DNA from: Epiperipatus broadwayi
Taxonomy: Eukaryota; Onychophora; Udeonychophora; Euonychophora; Peripatidae
NCBI GenBank assembly: GCA_028023455.1
Contig: JAQFVV010006200.1
Coordinates: forward strand, 9,600,521 to 9,664,520
Direction: 5' to 3'
Length of the DNA: 64,000 bases
Both the position numbers and the translations under genes were made by a program. Below are positions 60,331 through 64,000 of this stretch, in pieces. Under the pieces are notes generated by a model that searched no databases, was not told the origin of the DNA, and saw only the letters and a list, made by a program, of their open reading frames with translations. Position 1 is the first letter of the stretch. The number at the start of each line of letters is the position of its first letter.

Positions 60331-61057
60331 TCATTATGTTTTGCTGAATAAGTTGATCTCATGCGGCCCTTGGAATCTACAATATATTCTACATTGAGGA
60401 CAGATATCCATTCTGCCAATTATAACAAATTTTTGGAGTAATATTTTCTTCAACTTCTTAGGCTTTTAACTATTCATTTAGATTTGAATTTTTAAAATTA
60501 GCTTAATTATTAATAAATTATTGTAAAGAAACTTGTAATGATTTCAAGGAATATATTCATTATTGGTTTTACCAACTCCTTTAATTCTGACATTTTATTC
60601 ATAACATTAATGGTCATTGTTTATATGGTTCATTGTTAATATTTTCCCACATCCACAAAAAAGATAAAACACTGATAATAGATTGGTCTGTTGATGAGAC
60701 TCCAGTAATATTTAGCAAGTGTTGGGTCTGGAAAAAGAAAAAAATGTTGGAACATCATAAAGTCATAATTATTCAGTTGTTTGAAGAGATTATTGGTTGA
60801 TTATCAAAAAGAGTATCTATAATTGAGACAATTAATTGTATTTTCAATTATTGACAAGTCTATTTTATTTAACAACTTTTTATAAGTTTTATATGAAGCA
60901 ACTTATCCTGTGATATCTGAAGGAGGAATATGTGGAAAAAAAACAGTAAACAATTATTGAGAGTGCCAGCAATATTTCTCATAATAATATTTAATTATCT
61001 AGATGATTGTAGTATGGGTATTTCTCCTCCAAACAGAGACATAGTATTCATTACTAG
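60331..61057. other. AT-rich region, possible further zinc-finger remnant at its start
   Basis: TGTGAGCTA at 60,311 could open one more finger after a frameshift. Beyond about 60,480 nothing is recognised. Confidence 0.35.
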
Positions 61058-61252
61058 AGGCAAAACTACCCATACAGTAGCACCACTCAGTGTAAGCCAG
61101 AGTAATCAATGGATGCAGGAAGATTTGTGCATAAAATCCCTATCAAGTGCCTACTCATTCAGTATCCCCAGACTAGTTTCTAGCTTGTGGCTTTCATCAG
61201 TGAGGAATCTCAGATCTGTAAGCATAAAGAATGGTAATTGTATAATATTCAT
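61058..61252 (+). mobile_element. FB element copy 7 (left arm, core, outer terminus)
   Basis: GGCAAAACTACCCATACAG (61,059) through CAATGGATGCAGGAAGATTT, then the core and TGAGGAATCTCAGATCTG, then the outer terminus AGCATAAAGAATGGTAATTG. The right arm is absent. Confidence 0.8.
61154..61207 (-). ncRNA. Hammerhead-like core in FB copy 7 (best preserved)
   Basis: Minus strand: CUGAUGA (61,194-61,200), hairpin AGC-CACAA-GCU (61,182-61,192), GAAAC (61,176-61,180). The fully canonical CUGAUGA is kept. The outer pair of stem II is A-U here and G-C in copies 1 and 2, a compensatory change. Outer segments CCTCA and GAATGAG pair weakly. Confidence 0.4.
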
Positions 61253-62581
61253 TAATTGATTGTTATTTTGTAAAGAAGTTATTATAAAATAGTTGCATCA
61301 CAATCCTGATTAATGCCAACCAGATTTCCAATGCTATTCCTAGGTACTACTTTTTAGTTATGAGTTTGTTTTTTGTGCATGATATTGTGTTTGAAAACTT
61401 ATCTTTAAAAAATAACATTAAAATGATTCATCAATCTCAATTAGAAAATGTTAATATATGCATACAAATATAAATCTGTAAATGATGATTTTGAAAAAAA
61501 TATTTTTACTAGTACAATTGATTTAGATGATAAAGATATGCTATAAAAAAGAGAGTGATTTAGAAAATAAAAACAACAATTATTTACTAATATATGATTC
61601 AATGATTAGAGAGAGTCGGAGTACAACAGAAACAAAAAATATGAGAATATATGGAATGTTTGCCAGAAGTTGGGAGTTTTGATATTTTCCAAAGATTAGT
61701 TATTTTCACCTTACTCTAAAACCATTTATATTAAATTTAAGTAATATAATGGATGCTAGATGGTATCATGCTACCAAATACCCATTTTCAAATCAGTTTT
61801 TCTGCTTTCATCAGTGAAGAGTAAGATTTATAGCAGTCTGCTTCTACTTCTTTATAATATTCATGCTAGTATCTTGAAATTAAAAAAGAAAAATTTGAAG
61901 CCATGTTAATTCACATACTTCAATTTTATAACAATCACTGATCATTTCTTTTTTTTTTAGCAAGATAACTATTCTTCGAAACATAAAAAAAAATATGATG
62001 TTGTTGGTATTAAATTTCCTAGCCAAAGAGTAGTAGGATCTTATAATTGTCATAAAACTGGAGTATTTAAAATATATAGAAAATTACCTGATGTTAGATT
62101 TATAAAACCTTATAGTTTTAATTTCAGAATACTAATTTGAATAATACAAAGAAATAAAAAGTATCCAGTTGTTTCATAATATATATATTGCCATGACAAC
62201 AGTTTGAGATTGTTAACTGTTATCTGTATTGAGATTGTCTAAGTGTTGACAGGTTTCTAATGGTTACATATATATGTAGAATAATTCGAAAAAAAAGGTA
62301 GTGATATTACTATAACATTTTAAATTGAGAATCACTTTGTATTAGCCAATTCACGCAGAGATTTTTAGATGAAATTTAAAAAGAAAACATAAGTAAGTAT
62401 TGGTGGTAAATTGTGAACAGAAAAGAATATTATTCAAGATAAAATTAGGGAGATTAAAAGCAAATCAAAAATATTTTAAAGATTAAAATTTGAGCTTATT
62501 GTTATTTTGATTATAATTGAGATTAGTGGGAAAGTAAAATGGTGAAAAAAGTTCATAAAAAAATAGGTACTGACATAGTCA
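61253..62581. other. AT-rich region with a possible diverged FB core at 61,748
   Basis: 61,748-61,835 reads ATGGATGCTAGATGGTATCA, TTTTTCTGCTTTCATCAGTG (minus strand CTGATGA-AAGC-AGAAAAAC), similar to the FB core but without arms. No gene seen in the rest. Confidence 0.35.
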
Positions 62582-63715
62582 GCATACTCTATTTGCTTTT
62601 TCTTTTAGTTTCTGCTTTTAAATACTGCATGAAGCCACTGAACCCATAACTCATGGATAAAGTGAACATTTTGGTGAAAAGTTGGACTCTTGTAAAAGTA
62701 CATCTTATTACAATACTAATTAATTCTAAAGTATATATATATGTTAAATCTTATTAAGTGTATATTACATTTTTTTTTTTTGTAATTTTTTATCTGTCCT
62801 TTAAATTTAAAATTTTTTTTTATTTGTCTTTCAAAATAGACAAAAAGATAAAGGTCAATTGTCAAGTTTTAGAAAATATGTCTTTTTTTATCAAAAAAAT
62901 AATAATACATAAAACAGTGAACTGGGTTAGTAAACAAAAATTAAAAAGAAGGTAAAATAACAAAACAATTTTTTTTTTTTTTTTTGATTACTGGTCATAA
63001 ACAGAGTGAATACTCAAAGCAAGGCTAGAAAAAAGTTCCAGTTCACTGCTGATTTATTGCTAAAACAGCATATGTGATCCATATGAGATTGTAATCGATC
63101 AGGGACTGTCATCTTCAGAACTTGGCTTCAATACCCATGGGTATTCAATCAACCTGAGTGTTCACTTGTCATTGATTGACAGAAGACTTTTGATGGTTAT
63201 CAACAGTTTAGCTAAGTTTAGATATGGGAAAATGTTCCATTAATTTCAATGATAAACTAACTATATTTGTAAATGTTCAATAAGTCAAATATTTTATTAT
63301 CATACAAATACAATCATTTATTTTGAGACTGCTTTGTAAAAACTTAAAAAAACAATTTCACATTACAGGAAAATGTTTTATTTTTAAATGATGATAGACT
63401 ATGCATAATATTTGTTCAATCTTTTTAAAACAATCTACATTTTTAGATTACTTTATAAAGAAATTATTTAAAAAAAAAAAAAAACTAGTTTTATTTAAAT
63501 ACAGATAAATGTTATAAAAATGCAAATCTATATCCCACTCTTTACATATTTATTTTTAGATACTTTATATAAAAATATTATTTATATCTTTAAATAAGTG
63601 TCTCAAAAGTACAATCAACCATCAATTTATCAATTAGTTATTCCAGTATGGCTTCAGAAGCTCCATACAGTGTTTAAAAGCAGAAACTAAACAGAAAATA
63701 TATAATGTAGTATGC
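62582..63715. mobile_element. TIR element TE-T, copy 2 (1,134 bp, uninterrupted)
   Basis: The left TIR GCATACTCTATTTGCTTTTT with AGTTTCTGCTTTTAAATACT (62,582) is inverted at the right end, AGTGTTTAAAAGCAGAAAC ... TAATGTAGTATGC (ending 63,715). The TIRs are about 55-60 bp with small indels. The interior is non-coding, with a 65-codon low-complexity frame only. It is homologous to copy 1 over nearly its whole length. Superfamily unknown; no clean target-site duplication by eye. Confidence 0.82.
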
Positions 63716-64000
63716 AGGAACTGTATCAATAACAAAAATTGTATCCATAATGACAGAAATGTAAAGACAAAGAAATTAAAAAGGAGAAATTTTATGTTAT
63801 AATAACAATAATTACAAAATGTGAATGTAGATTATTGAAATTAATTATATAGCTTTTATTAAAATCGTATACAAAAAGAAGGGTATCAATACTGAGAGAA
63901 CAAGATACAATTTGTAAATAAAACGGACATAATAGAGAATAGAACTAAATGCTTTTTTTTTTTGTAATATATAATGATTTCAGATATATCTAAACAGTAG
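63716..64000. other. AT-rich sequence to the window end, no gene seen
   Basis: No readable frame or paired repeat. Confidence 0.5.

Overview
This window is very AT-rich, repeat-dense animal DNA, and I find no intact host protein-coding gene in it. The inventory is Penelope-like elements (PLEs) with a GIY-YIG nuclease, two kinds of non-LTR retrotransposon (one RTE-like, one with a C-terminal CCHC finger), TIR elements and MITEs, tRNA-derived retroposons, long runs of (AT)n, and a decayed C2H2 zinc-finger array. This fits an invertebrate metazoan with a large, transposon-rich genome. I cannot name the species or phylum from the sequence. There are no bacterial signals, no rRNA and no CRISPR array.

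Layout. 0-4 kb: the edge of a LINE copy, a decayed PLE (PLE-A, + strand) whose tail runs into a tRNA-like module, two MITEs, a second copy of the PLE-tail/tRNA-like unit, and the first fold-back element (FB). 4-23 kb: mostly AT-rich DNA with little structure, holding a retroposed tRNA-Gly-like unit, tandem repeats and an RTE 3' end with an inverted 5' part. 23-35 kb: a dispersed AGCGC-type repeat, a large FB copy, a second tRNA-like retroposon with a 12-bp target-site duplication, PLE-B (- strand) with a hammerhead-like motif upstream, an unidentified coding-like relic, and a short MITE with near-perfect TIRs. 35-48 kb: a 58-codon open frame of unknown nature, two head-to-tail LINE copies (- strand), an FB fragment and several minisatellites. 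48-54 kb: a long RTE relic (+ strand) and an internally deleted LTR-type element. 54-64 kb: two copies of a TIR element of about 1.1 kb, a 1.6-kb head-to-head PLE dimer, several FB copies and the C2H2 relic.

Nothing here looks like a working pathway. The parts are linked by descent. The FB family, the region upstream of PLE-B and the PLE dimer each carry a CUGA(N)GA-hairpin-(G)AAAC motif resembling the catalytic core of hammerhead ribozymes, which PLEs are known to encode. The best candidate for something not previously described is this FB family: a non-autonomous, palindromic family that may descend from PLE terminal repeats and still shows one compensatory base-pair change in the ribozyme-like stem.

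Limits: all alignments were made by eye. Element boundaries are usually good to within about 5-30 bases, and clade assignments rest on motifs, not on phylogeny.
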